Source: Elusimicrobiales bacterium (lineage in GTDB: Bacteria; Elusimicrobiota; Elusimicrobia; Elusimicrobiales; UBA9959). From it: 64,000 nt of DNA. Under the pieces are notes generated by a model. That model saw only the letters and a list, made by a program, of their open reading frames with translations. It was not told the DNA's origin and did not search any database. Made by a program: the position numbers and the translations under genes. The stretch is from positions 124,001 to 188,000 of the forward strand of contig JAQTOU010000005.1 in the NCBI GenBank assembly GCA_028713125.1. Direction: 5' to 3'. This document shows, piece by piece, positions 15,540 to 23,255 of the stretch (position 1 is the first letter of the stretch; every line of letters begins with the position of its first letter).

Positions 15540-16885
15540 TCACTTTAGAACCTCCCAATGCCCTCCTTTATCCGGGCCTATGCGGCGGATAACTCCCGCG
15601 GCCTTAAGCCTTCTTAAATTCCACTCCACACCTCTGATGCTCAGACCGCTTTCATTTTTCAGCATAACACGCGTTATGGCGGGGTTTTCCCTTATCAGGG
15701 CAACAATTTTCTCCTCAGTTTTCACCACAGTTTTCACCACAGTTTTCACCACAGTCTTAAGTGAAAACTCCGGTGACCTGTGGAAAATAGCGTGGAAGAA
15801 AGTATCGGAAGTAAATTCCGGCGCTTCCAAGCCGGCGCCTCGCATCAGGTCTTTCATACGGCGTATACCGGTCCCCATGCGCTCAACCTTCCCCATCCGG
15901 TGGAAAAGATCGGCTATGACCGGATTACGCCTTACGGATTCTTTCCCGAAGCTGCCCGGTGTAAGGCCTGGTAACAGGCCGCCGGGGTTTGAAATATCTA
16001 CCCTGTCGTCATAGACGCTTATATAAACGCTGGTACCGCGCATGCTGTAGTCGCGGTGGACGATGGCGTTCACCACCGCCTCGCGCAAAGCGTCCAGCGG
16101 GAGCTCGTAAATATCGAAACGGTCCAGGCCCCGTATTTCGCTGCGCACGTTTATGTGTTTCCTGATAAACTCTATCGACTCGTTAAACTGGGTTAAAAGG
16201 TCCGCCCGGGAATCTTTGCGGTCATAGATATACGTCCTTTCGGTACCTTTGAACGCGCCCATAATAATTTCCGACTGCGGGATGAACTTGTTTATATCCG
16301 CGGCGAACAGAAGCGCGCCTGCGTTGGTGACTGCGGCTTCGCGACAGACGCCAAGACTTGAAAGGAAAGCCCCCAGGTTCGCGCGCGTAACTTTTAAACG
16401 GGCTCCGGCTTCTTTCAGAAAAGCCTGAATTCTGGTAAGGCGGATGTCCCCCAAAGTAAAACCCGCGCAGGGCAGGCTTTCAAAAGAGTGTCGGCGGCCG
16501 TCCTGAACATAAGCCGCACCTCTTTCTGCGTCATTTTCTGCGTCATGCCGTCCAGCCTGCGGAAATACCCGGAGGAACAGCTGTATGGTTTTTCCGCGCC
16601 TTCGGGGACCGCTACAGCCACGACCTCCCCGATCTTTGAAATGCTCGTCAGCGAAATGTGCGGGTCACAATTTCGGGCCAGGCATGAGATCTCCGCCTTC
16701 ATCTGGTTCGTCAGGGTTTCCCCGGTTATTTTGCCGCTGTCCGTTACGCCCAGCAATATCACACCGCCGCGGGAATTGGCGAAGGCCGTAATGTCGCGGT
16801 CTATTTTCGTGGAATATTTTTCCTTGAATTCCACAGTGAGGCCTTCCCCTTCGCCTATCAGCAACTCCACGTCTTCAGGTTTCAT
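15540..16885 (-). pseudogene. AlbA_2 (Schlafen-like) / HATPase regulator, frameshifted
   Basis: Two overlapping frames encode one protein. The first (ATG 16885, Shine-Dalgarno GGGGGGG) is an AlbA_2 domain: V-E-F-K-E-K-Y near residue 20, then F-A-N-S-R-G-G-V-I-L-L-G-V. The second is the GHKL-type HATPase_c_4 domain (A-L-R-E-A-V-V-N-A-I-V-H-R-D-Y, G-T-G-I-R-R-M) followed by a winged helix. They join if one T is added to the CTTTTG run near 16485, giving D-T-L-F-E-S-L-P-C, which fits the family. The gene is therefore either broken or carries a sequencing indel. A perfect 12-bp repeat (15718-15756) encodes T-V-V-K three times before the winged helix. These proteins usually act as ATP-dependent transcriptional regulators. 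The promoter carries operator copy E3. Confidence 0.75.
15718..15756. repeat. 12-bp in-frame tandem repeat (TVVK coding)
   Basis: The unit TTTTCACCACAG occurs three times in a row, preceded by a partial copy (CTCAGTTTTC). It encodes K-T-V-V in the linker between the ATPase and the winged helix. Being a multiple of three, it can expand or contract without breaking the frame. Confidence 0.85.
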
Positions 16886-16915
16886 ATCCCCCCCTTGAAC
16901 CTGTTTTACATAAAT

Positions 16916-16954
16916 AGCATAGCAGGTCAACCCGACAAGGGCGTGTCGGGTTGA
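16916..16954 (-). promoter_or_regulatory. Shared operator-promoter module, AlbA-ATPase copy (E3)
   Basis: The palindrome with 11-bp arms TCAACCCGACA / TGTCGGGTTGA spans 16927-16954. On the minus strand TTGTCG is followed by 11 nt and TATGCT (16916-16921) with TGC in front. It sits about 30 nt upstream of the ATG at 16885. Confidence 0.8.
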
Positions 16955-16973
16955 TACTGAACGTATTTGGATC

Positions 16974-17300
16974 TTATTTGCGGGGGCGCTTGGGTTTGGG
17001 GGCCGGAAGGTGGGTGAGCGTGTAATGCACGACCTCGGAGAGCTTCTCCCGGTCCTCCAGCCACTCAGCGTTCGCCTGGCAGGTATTCTTGCTGCCCGGG
17101 TAGGCCCGCGTTTTCTTGTCGCGGAACAAATGCAGCGTTTCGGGCGAGGTTTTAAGGAAAAGCGTGTCGTCGCAGACCAAAGCGAACACACGCCCGGCGC
17201 TGTAAACGCAGTATTCCCCCATCATCGGGCGGAAACTGACCTCCGGAACAAGCGCAAGCGCGTCCCGCAGGAATTCAATAGTCTCTTTGGAGGTGGCCAT
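16974..17300 (-). CDS. TfoX/Sxy N-terminal domain protein
   Basis: This 108-residue protein is a stand-alone TfoX_N domain: an alpha-beta fold with the family signature R-P-M-M-G-E-Y-C-V-Y-S-A-G near residue 24 and a later D-D-T-L-F-L-K-T segment. Full-length Sxy/TfoX regulates competence in gammaproteobacteria. Single-domain versions like this are widespread and their role is unproven. The C-terminus is a basic, Pro-rich tail (P-A-P-K-P-K-R-P-R-K) that could touch nucleic acid. The gene lies 21 nt upstream of the next minus-strand gene's end and seems part of a run of small accessory genes. The family is confident; the function is not. Confidence 0.8.
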   Translation of the reverse strand: MATSKETIEFLRDALALVPEVSFRPMMGEYCVYSAGRVFALVCDDTLFLKTSPETLHLFRDKKTRAYPGSKNTCQANAEWLEDREKLSEVVHYTLTHLPAPKPKRPRK

Positions 17301-17321
17301 GGAGTATTTTAAGCAACGCCC

Positions 17322-17618
17322 CTATTTCTTCCGCCAGGAGGCGCATTTATTGGACCGCCTGAAAATATCGGCGCTCAGCACTTCGCCATCGTAGACTATC
17401 AGGTCGCTGAAATCGTTCAGATGCTTAGCCAGCCGCCCGTGAGCTATTTCGAACGGGTCTTTCTCCCGGTAAGAGTTCAGCAGGTCGATGTACAGCGCCT
17501 GGTGCTTCTGCGCGAAGGCGAGAATGAACTCATGGCTGGTGAATTTATCCGGCAGTTGTTTTATTACTTCCACAAGCTGCTCATCGAACCAGGCGTCAAA
17601 TTTAAATTTAATAGACAT
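17322..17618 (-). CDS. Small protein of unknown function
   Basis: This 98-residue protein has an even mix of hydrophobic and charged residues and no signal peptide. Its features are an aromatic N-terminus (F-K-F-D-A-W-F-D-E-Q) and the segment F-T-S-H-E-F-I-L-A-F-A-Q near residue 26, which could be a helix-turn-helix-like element. A basic C-terminal tail ends in W-R-K-K. I recognise no family. It lies between a TfoX_N gene and a BrnTA toxin-antitoxin pair, all on the same strand with short gaps, which fits an accessory gene in a defence-rich neighbourhood. Confidence 0.5.
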   Translation of the reverse strand: MSIKFKFDAWFDEQLVEVIKQLPDKFTSHEFILAFAQKHQALYIDLLNSYREKDPFEIAHGRLAKHLNDFSDLIVYDGEVLSADIFRRSNKCASWRKK

Positions 17619-17635
17619 AGTCGCGCCCTTTTAGC

Positions 17636-17902
17636 TTAGAGATGCTTATTCACGGACGGGCGCACAAGACGCTCGTGTATCCACATCTTTATCACGGCCT
17701 GCCTGGAAACATTGAGCTTCAGCGCCTCGTTATCAAGACGCTCTATCATCCATACCGGGAAATCCACGTTGACCCGCTTCACCACGGTCGCCTTCTTGAA
17801 ATCCAGGAAGCCGGTTATATCCTCGCCGCGCTCGAACTTCCGGTCGAACTCTTCAGCCGTTATCTTGGTGCGCACCTTGCCCTTACCCGAGGTATTTTTC
17901 AT
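17636..17902 (-). CDS. brnA: BrnA-type ribbon-helix-helix antitoxin
   Basis: This 88-residue protein ends in a ribbon-helix-helix DNA-binding domain: V-K-R-V-N-V-D-F-P-V-W-M-I-E-R-L-D-N-E-A supplies the strand and first helix. The N-terminal half is acidic and basic by turns and should wrap the toxin. Antitoxins of this kind neutralise the toxin and repress their own promoter. The start overlaps the end of the toxin gene by 20 nt, and the toxin-first gene order is the usual one for BrnT-BrnA. The perfect inverted repeat at 18163-18177 in front of the pair is the likely operator. Confidence 0.8.
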   Translation of the reverse strand: MKNTSGKGKVRTKITAEEFDRKFERGEDITGFLDFKKATVVKRVNVDFPVWMIERLDNEALKLNVSRQAVIKMWIHERLVRPSVNKHL

Positions 17903-18158
17903 AAATTTTCACCCACCGCTTGTCCGCCTTGTGACAACTGATCACCCGCACATTTCCATGCCGCATTGTGAAGATCGCTACATACACCCTGCCGTACAGT
18001 TTTCCCAGTATGGCGGAGCGGCTTTCCCCTGTGACGTTCCTGGCCGGCACTATCACGTGCGCCGAGCGCCACAGGTTCCGCGCATCCGGCAAAGCTATGC
18101 CGTGCCGCCTTTCGTTTATCCCGCTTTTCCGCGGGTCATGCTCGAACCGTGCGCTCAT
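17883..18158 (-). CDS. brnT: BrnT-family ribonuclease toxin
   Basis: With the ATG at 18158 the product is 91 residues and shows the BrnT pattern. F-E-H-D-P-R-K-S near the start corresponds to the family's F-x-W-D-x-x-K. H-G-I-A follows, then the strand region Y-V-A-I-F-T, and R-V-I-S-C-H-K-A-D near the end. BrnT toxins cleave RNA and stop growth until bound by BrnA. A TATACT box lies only three bases before the chosen ATG, so the transcript is at most barely led, and an in-frame upstream ATG (18185) is an alternative start. The conserved Arg and Lys residues expected of an active toxin are present. Confidence 0.8.
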   Translation of the reverse strand: MSARFEHDPRKSGINERRHGIALPDARNLWRSAHVIVPARNVTGESRSAILGKLYGRVYVAIFTMRHGNVRVISCHKADKRWVKIYEKYLG

Positions 18159-18162
18159 AATA

Positions 18163-18177
18163 GTATAACAGTTATAC
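18163..18177. promoter_or_regulatory. Probable BrnTA operator
   Basis: GTATAAC-A-GTTATAC is a perfect 7-bp inverted repeat with one central base. It overlaps the TATACT -10 box of the toxin gene. This is the expected position for autorepression by the BrnA ribbon-helix-helix protein. Confidence 0.6.
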
Positions 18178-18193
18178 CAGAACAATCAAGGCC

Positions 18194-18318
18194 TTGAGAT
18201 CACAGTCTTTGACCTCAAAGGAAGCAATCACGCCCTGTGGGGACCTTTGTTCCACTGCAACTTGAGGTTACAAAGCGGAACCTCAAGTTATAATTTGAAA
18301 TCACAAATTGTGATTTCA
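18194..18318. repeat. Palindrome cluster downstream of the ORF6N gene
   Basis: Three related inverted repeats lie here. An imperfect one at 18194-18218 is built on TTGAG / CTCAA. One with 11-bp arms AACTTGAGGTT / AACCTCAAGTT is at 18259-18289. One with 11-bp arms TGAAATCACAA / TTGTGATTTCA around a single A is at 18296-18318; its last bases are the ORF6N stop codon. They share the core of the palindromes inside and upstream of the gene. Confidence 0.75.
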
Positions 18319-18828
18319 TGTTTTAGCCGTAAAGCCTATCTTTTTCACTGGCGGCGGGTCCGCTATCAGGTTTTTGATGGCGTCAAAAACCACTTTGAAC
18401 TGGTAGTCGTATTTCTTTTCCATCTCCTCCAGCTTACGCCGCAAGTCGGCGTGTCTTCCGAGCAGCTCCCGGAGCTTTGTGAAGGTGCGCATTATCTGGA
18501 TGTTTACCGCCACAGCGCGCTTGCTATTCAGTACGCTGGAAAGCATAGCCACGCCGTTTTCAGTAAAGACATACGGCACGTATTTAACATTGCTGCCCCG
18601 CTTCAAGGTGCCAATTTGGCACCTTGAAAGAACGTCGGCCTCCGCCTTCTTTAACTTAAACATGAAATCGCCAGGGAATCTATCCATGTTCCTCCGGACC
18701 GCCCTGTTAAGAGCTTTTGTCTCCACCCCGTACAAAACCGCAAGGTCACGGTCCAGCATCACCTTGTGCCCTTTAAACACCAATATTTTGGATTCCAGGA
18801 TTTCCTGCGGAATGATCTCTTTAGGCAT
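18316..18828 (-). CDS. ORF6N-domain DNA-binding protein
   Basis: The N-terminal 95 residues form a phage-type ORF6N/KilA-N-like DNA-binding domain: V-M-L-D-R-D-L-A-V-L-Y-G-V-E-T-K-A-L-N near residue 22, then R-F-P-G-D-F-M-F and V-P-Y-V-F-T-E-N-G-V-A-M-L. The C-terminal third is a charged coiled coil ending in a short basic tail. GGGGGG precedes the ATG at 18828. The coding sequence contains a 27-bp palindrome (18602-18628) encoding S-R-C-Q-I-G-T-L, and related palindromes flank the gene on both sides. Proteins of this class are encoded by phages and mobile islands and are taken to be transcriptional regulators. Operator copy E4 drives it. Confidence 0.85.
   Translation of the reverse strand: MPKEIIPQEILESKILVFKGHKVMLDRDLAVLYGVETKALNRAVRRNMDRFPGDFMFKLKKAEADVLSRCQIGTLKRGSNVKYVPYVFTENGVAMLSSVLNSKRAVAVNIQIMRTFTKLRELLGRHADLRRKLEEMEKKYDYQFKVVFDAIKNLIADPPPVKKIGFTAKT
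18602..18628. repeat. 27-bp palindrome inside the ORF6N coding region
   Basis: TTCAAGGTGCCAA-T-TTGGCACCTTGAA is a perfect palindrome with 13-bp arms. Read on the coding strand it encodes R-C-Q-I-G-T-L. Confidence 0.9.
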
Positions 18829-18849
18829 ACGCCCCCCTTACCCACAAAT

Positions 18850-18886
18850 AGCATAGCAGGTGAACCCGACAAGGGGCTGTCGGGTT
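18850..18886 (-). promoter_or_regulatory. Shared operator-promoter module, ORF6N copy (E4)
   Basis: AACCCGACA-AGGGGC-TGTCGGGTT spans 18863-18886. TTGTCG is followed by 11 nt and TATGCT (18850-18855) with TGC in front, about 22 nt before the ATG at 18828. Confidence 0.8.
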
Positions 18887-18911
18887 GGTTTTAGAGATTT
18901 TGCGGATTTTT

Positions 18912-19031
18912 TGAGGTCGCAATTTGCGACCTCATACCGAAACCGGTCACAATTTGCAACCATTTCATTGCGGCCATACTGTTCAAGGTCACAAATTGTG
19001 ACCTTGAACATTCTTGCACCAATGGTGCAAG
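18912..19031. repeat. Palindrome cluster upstream of the ORF6N gene
   Basis: Four inverted repeats follow one another. TGAGGTCGCAA-T-TTGCGACCTCA is at 18912-18934. The imperfect GGTCACAATTTGCAACC is at 18945-18961. A 31-bp palindrome with 15-bp arms around one A is at 18980-19010. CTTGCACCA-A-TGGTGCAAG is at 19013-19031. Their centres are 30, 42 and 27 bp apart, all multiples of three. On the minus strand they share one frame and spell M-R-S-Q-I-A-T-S, L-Q-I-V-T-G and S-R-S-Q-F-V-T-L. Confidence 0.85.
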
Positions 19032-19033
19032 TA

Positions 19034-21118
19034 TTAGCCGCCGACGCGGTTTGCCTCTAGCAGCTCCGCGGGCATGGGGTGCTCCAGCTGCCAGACCATG
19101 GAGATGGGGCGCTCGCCGGAATAGGAAACCTGCGAACCGGGGCCTAGGAACCGGAACGGGGCCGTCAGGGGGCCGTTGGTGCGATTTAACCGGACGAACA
19201 AATAGATGGAGTAACCGCGTGCTGCGTGAGCTATAAGGTTCTGCCCGGTGGAGCTTAGCTGCGTGGTGCCTGACTGCGATTCCCAATGCAGCAGGTTCAC
19301 GTTTATGGGGTAGTCCTTGTACAAGGTGGTAGCCGAAAAATCTTTGTCACTCTTATTCAGGGTTATCAGCAGGGCGTAGGCTTTCTTCTCGGGGAAATGC
19401 AGCACGCCTACGCCGCGCTGCGTGGACTCGTTAAAAGTATCCCGGCCGAAGGCGGCCTGGATCTCGTTGTTGGTATAGCTGCCGTGCAGTTCCAGGGGCA
19501 GCGGGTAAGGCTTATGCCCGGCGCACAGGGTAACGTCCATCTGGTAGTCGGCCACCTCGCGCAGGTCGGCAAGGATGCTGGGGTTAGCCGCAAGCCGCTG
19601 GAAGGCAGCCCGGACGGTCTCCAGGCCGCGCTGTTCGCCTTTCTTGTCCCACAGCAGGGAGTACAGCATATTGGCCGCGGCCGCGTCCTCGCCAACAAGG
19701 CTAAGGCCGCTGGCCGGCAGGTCCCTGATGGCGCCAAGATACCCCGGCGCGGTGATCTGGCAAGTGCGGGCTACGGCGGCGCCGAGAACAGCCAGGTCCG
19801 GGTCAGCCGGGGCCGGCGCCAGGCCCGCGGCGGCCTTCCACTGCGTCCAGGTGCGGTCCTTGAACATGCGCTCTGGCTCAATAGCGTACGCGGCCAGGTA
19901 ATTTGCAAGCGTAAGGTCTTTGCCCGTATCCTGCCTGAAGGTCTTTAAAGTTTCTGGGATATAGTTCTGCAAATTAGAATAGGCGGCCCGGATGTTTTTA
20001 AGCACGGCGGCCATGGCCTGTTTTTCCAGGTGAATGGCGCAGCCCGGCGGCACGTGCGGGAAGCCGTGCTCGATCTCCCGCTCTATGTTGTAGCGGGTCC
20101 CCGGCAGCAGCGCCGCAAATTTGCGGTCCACGCGGTAACGGCGGTGCATCTGGGCCACAAAGTCCAGCACCTGCAGATAATCCTTGCCGGAGGAATGCCG
20201 CAAGCCGCGCCCCAATTGCTGTAAAAATACCGTCAGGCTGTCCGTGGGCCGCAATAATAGCACCGTGTTCACTTCCGGGATATCCAGGCCCTCGTTGAAC
20301 AGGTCAACCGTAAACACAAACTTTACAACACCCGCTTTCAGCTCCCGCACCGCGCGCTTGCGGGCATCGTCAGGCGTAGCGCTGGTAACGGCAACGGAGT
20401 TTATCCCCCGCTCCGTAAGCTTTGCCGCCATAAATTCGGCATGCCGTATAGAAACACAGAAGCCGATGCCTTTGGTGCGGGTCAGGTCGCCCAGCTGGTA
20501 GCGCTGCAAGGCGTTTAAAATGGCGGTTACACGCGTGCCGGCCTGGCCGGCGTCGTCCACATAGGCCTGCTCCAGCGCGCTGGTGCTGTATTTCCCCGCC
20601 TGCCAGAACCTGTCGTCTTCCACGCTTACAGGGTCGGAGGAGCTTTCCCCGTCCATGCGCTCGGGGGTGGCGGTTAAGCCAAGCAGGATCCCGGGCGAGA
20701 AGCCCTCAAAGATCCCCTTATAGCTGCCGGCGGGCGCATGGTGCGCTTCGTCCACAACTATATAGTCGTAGAAACCGGCGCCCAGCTCTTTCCAGAGCTC
20801 CTGTGAATTAGCCGTTTGGATAGTGCAGAATAGATGGTCTTTAGTTGCGGGCGTACCATGCGGCCCGCCCATGCGCACCCCGAAGTCGGGTTCCTTCAAC
20901 ACATTGCGGAGCGTAGCCAGGCTTTGGTCAAGTATCTGGTCCCTATGGGCAAGAAACAGCAATTTTGGTCTGCTGTTGCCGTTGGCCCGGCAGTAATTTT
21001 TATAATCCAGCGCGGCTATAATGGTTTTGCCGGTGCCGGTGGCGGCAACAATAAGGTTTTTAAAGCACTTGCGGTATTCGCGCTCTACCTGGAGCGCTTC
21101 AAGGATACGCGCAGACCT
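19034..21118 (-). pseudogene. 5'-truncated DEAD/DEAH helicase with C-terminal DUF3427
   Basis: The reading frame is open from 21118, just after an in-frame TAA. It encodes R-I-L-E-A-L-Q-V-E-R-E-Y and the Walker A motif V-A-A-T-G-T-G-K-T, then L-F-L-A-H-R, V-V-D-E-A-H-H-A-P (DEAH box) and L-L-G-L-T-A-T-P-E-R-M-D. The C-terminal DUF3427 contains H-W-E-S-Q-S. No ATG, GTG or TTG exists ahead of Walker A, and the first usable start (20962) would omit the ATP-binding motif. Relatives carry an extra N-terminal nuclease-like (PLD) domain and run to roughly 900-1000 residues, so the front end is gone. The break coincides with the edge of the AT-rich island, which probably inserted here. The helicase motor would be inactive if translation starts at 20962. 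Confidence 0.75.
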
Positions 21119-21130
21119 TTAGGAATGCAG

Positions 21131-21403
21131 CTAATTATGGCGTACTGAATACCCCAAGCCAGAAAGAGTGCTCTTTACTGATATCATTTTCCGAAATTCA
21201 GTGCAGTAAGAGTCGGGGACCTCAACATTTTGGCAGAATTCATGTGGGTCCATGTTTCTCAAGACATCAGCATGAATCAAAACCAAGGAATGAAATGTGG
21301 CCATTTTGCGATTTTCGCGCTCAGCCTCTTGTAATGCCAACTTTATGGTTTCAATTAGTTCCATAGGTAAATTCCCAAAAAAAGCCTTCTCAATAAACCC
21401 CAT
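21131..21403 (-). CDS. Small protein of unknown function at the island edge
   Basis: This 90-residue, AT-rich gene is the last minus-strand gene of the island and ends 12 nt from the remnant helicase. The protein is acidic and probably helical (M-E-L-I-E-T-I-K-L-A-L-Q-E-A-E-R-E), with two cysteines (F-C-Q-N and S-Y-C-T-E). No domain is recognised. Two genes upstream comes the DUF262-HNH nuclease, and gaps between these three genes are 33 and 73 nt, so they may form one transcript. It could be an immunity or accessory factor; nothing in the sequence decides this. Confidence 0.45.
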   Translation of the reverse strand: MGFIEKAFFGNLPMELIETIKLALQEAERENRKMATFHSLVLIHADVLRNMDPHEFCQNVEVPDSYCTEFRKMISVKSTLSGLGYSVRHN

Positions 21404-21436
21404 TAGTACTGCCTTTTTTACTACTATCGCTGCTGT

Positions 21437-21889
21437 TTAGGCTGCAACATCGAAGTCTTTTAATTTAATTTCAAAATAAGGGGCAAGTATTTCTTTTTCG
21501 AATTGTGCCAGTTCATTATCAGGCACTGCCGTAAAAGTTGAGTTATCGGAGGGCGCCCACCATTTACTAGCACCTTTATAACAATCGCGGCTGACCGAGG
21601 CTCTAATTAGTCTAAAAGGCCTGTCAAGCCAACCATTCCCTTTAAGAGAGAATATATTTGCAGGGCCGGAAAATTGCCCGAACAAGTACACACCACGGTT
21701 GCCATGAGTTAAGTAAAAGTAATCACCAATTGGCGCTTCAATAAAATCCTGTGCCTGCGTTTTAGATGAAGTCGCCTTTGCCTTTGTGTTTTGATTGACA
21801 TAGACTAACCCTGCGTCGATAGAATCAAGAATTTCTTTGTAGCTAAAATACCCAACACCTTGCGATAACTTCCAGAATCTTGGCAACAT
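21437..21889 (-). CDS. EVE/PUA-like domain protein (tentative)
   Basis: The start at 21889 is chosen for the preceding GGAGG. The 150-residue protein begins F-W-K-L-S-Q-G and later has the run G-D-Y-F-Y-L-T-H-G-N-R-G-V-Y-L-F-G-Q-F. That arrangement, an aromatic-rich start followed by a GD-[F/Y]-[hydrophobic] strand and G-x-Y-L-x-G-x-F, recalls EVE and McrB-N-type PUA folds that read modified bases. The fold assignment is inference from pattern, not a match I can prove. Placed next to DUF262-HNH and near two 5mC methyltransferases, a modification-reading role would make sense, for example as the recognition module of a type IV-like restriction unit. Confidence 0.4.
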   Translation of the reverse strand: MLPRFWKLSQGVGYFSYKEILDSIDAGLVYVNQNTKAKATSSKTQAQDFIEAPIGDYFYLTHGNRGVYLFGQFSGPANIFSLKGNGWLDRPFRLIRASVSRDCYKGASKWWAPSDNSTFTAVPDNELAQFEKEILAPYFEIKLKDFDVAA

Positions 21890-21962
21890 AATTCCTCCCA
21901 CTTTTGGTCGCTTGGCAATAAGCTACAAATACCTTGGCCGAAAACAATAGCGTCTCTCTTGG

Positions 21963-23192
21963 TTAGTTATTATACTTCTCCCTGTTACATCCAGGACAAA
22001 GCACTTGCCCATTGGATATTTTGGTTTCCCCGCCCTTACTATGAGGTTTTATATGATCCGCATGGAAATCCGAATCAGTACAAGGCTCTTTGCATATCTG
22101 ACATTTGCCAGCATTCTGCCAATATATAGCCCTTCGCTGCTCCTCGGAAAAGCCACGTTGCCGATCTTTCAGCACCATCTCTGGGATATCCTTAATAATC
22201 TCTTGGATTAACAGATCATGCCGATACTTCATGTTAGGGACACTATCCGAGCGGGCAGCATCTGTAAACGCAGCCAATTCTCCGTTTTGCTTTTTCTCAG
22301 GCAATTCCTCATTCTTTCTGCGCTTAAGCTCAAAAGCTAAATAAGCTTTTGCAAATTTATCTTTATGCTGTTGTAGGTCATAGTTCTCCAAGAGATTAAT
22401 TGTAAGCTGCGTTAGTGTAACAATGGCATACTTCTTAAGCTTCGGCGAATGATGACTTTTAAAAGCATCAGAAATGAAATTAAATGCCTTCGCGACCTTA
22501 ATCACATTTGGGTCAGTTTCAGTAATATATTCATTTGCTTCGTATGTTTCTTTAATTGTTTCCGGCCGTATATCCGCCCATCCGCCTTTGATTGTCAGAT
22601 GCAGAACTTTTGCCGCAGCATCTTCATAGGCGTAGCGCTTATCACTGAAACTACAAAGAGAGAATATCTTATGATGCCCAAGAGTCTCGACCACTTTTCG
22701 CATCTGCCCATGCATTGCCCTTCGTTTCTCTGCGGCATTTAATGGGGTACCATTCTGTAAGCGGAGAAACATCTCCTCTATATCATCATCTGTATACGCT
22801 TCGTTCATAATAACCACATCAAAATTACAATTATTAAACTCCATTTGAAGATCGGAGTGGAGCTCATTATACGTCCTGTTGGCGATGGGATTGCCATCAA
22901 CAGGATCACTCTCTGCAGCCAGCTTAAACCCATTGCCGATAAAATCAATTACAGCCCTGATCCGTTGCTGGCCATCTACGACCTCATAGTCATAATTATT
23001 TTTTGATATTGAACGGAAGTATACCTTCGGCACATCAATTTTGTGAAAAAAAGAATCAATCAGCCATTGCCGTTGCGAAAGGCTCCAGACTGATCCACGC
23101 TGATATTCAGGATTAATTAATAGTTTGTGCTGCCTATGTAGAAAATCAACATTCGCCAGATTAAGCGGTTTTTTACTTATATCTTTTTTCAT
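21963..23192 (-). CDS. DUF262 (GmrSD-like) / HNH endonuclease
   Basis: This 409-residue protein joins an N-terminal DUF262 ParB-like NTPase domain to a C-terminal HNH nuclease. The DUF262 hallmark is V-V-D-G-Q-Q-R-I-R-A near residue 69; N-P-E-Y-Q-R-G lies ahead of it at residues 27-33. The HNH part has C-Q-I-C, then F-H-A-D-H-I-K-P-H-S-K-G-G, then L-C-P-G-C-N, that is, the zinc-knuckle form with the catalytic His pair. GmrSD enzymes cut DNA with modified cytosines using NTP hydrolysis. The same pairing of DUF262 and HNH is common in defence islands. It lies downstream of the seven-gene operon after a 63-nt gap. Confidence 0.85.
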   Translation of the reverse strand: MKKDISKKPLNLANVDFLHRQHKLLINPEYQRGSVWSLSQRQWLIDSFFHKIDVPKVYFRSISKNNYDYEVVDGQQRIRAVIDFIGNGFKLAAESDPVDGNPIANRTYNELHSDLQMEFNNCNFDVVIMNEAYTDDDIEEMFLRLQNGTPLNAAEKRRAMHGQMRKVVETLGHHKIFSLCSFSDKRYAYEDAAAKVLHLTIKGGWADIRPETIKETYEANEYITETDPNVIKVAKAFNFISDAFKSHHSPKLKKYAIVTLTQLTINLLENYDLQQHKDKFAKAYLAFELKRRKNEELPEKKQNGELAAFTDAARSDSVPNMKYRHDLLIQEIIKDIPEMVLKDRQRGFSEEQRRAIYWQNAGKCQICKEPCTDSDFHADHIKPHSKGGETKISNGQVLCPGCNREKYNN

Positions 23193-23255
23193 ATCTCCCC
23201 TCTTGGCTCACATCCATCACGCTGATGAAGGCCCCATAGCGCCCCAGGACTTCCG

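Noticed and set aside
18891-19033. Coding exon from the R-S-Q-x-x-T frames in the palindrome cluster
   Set aside because: The frame is an extension into the helicase antisense with no start signal. It is better explained as decayed palindromic copies.
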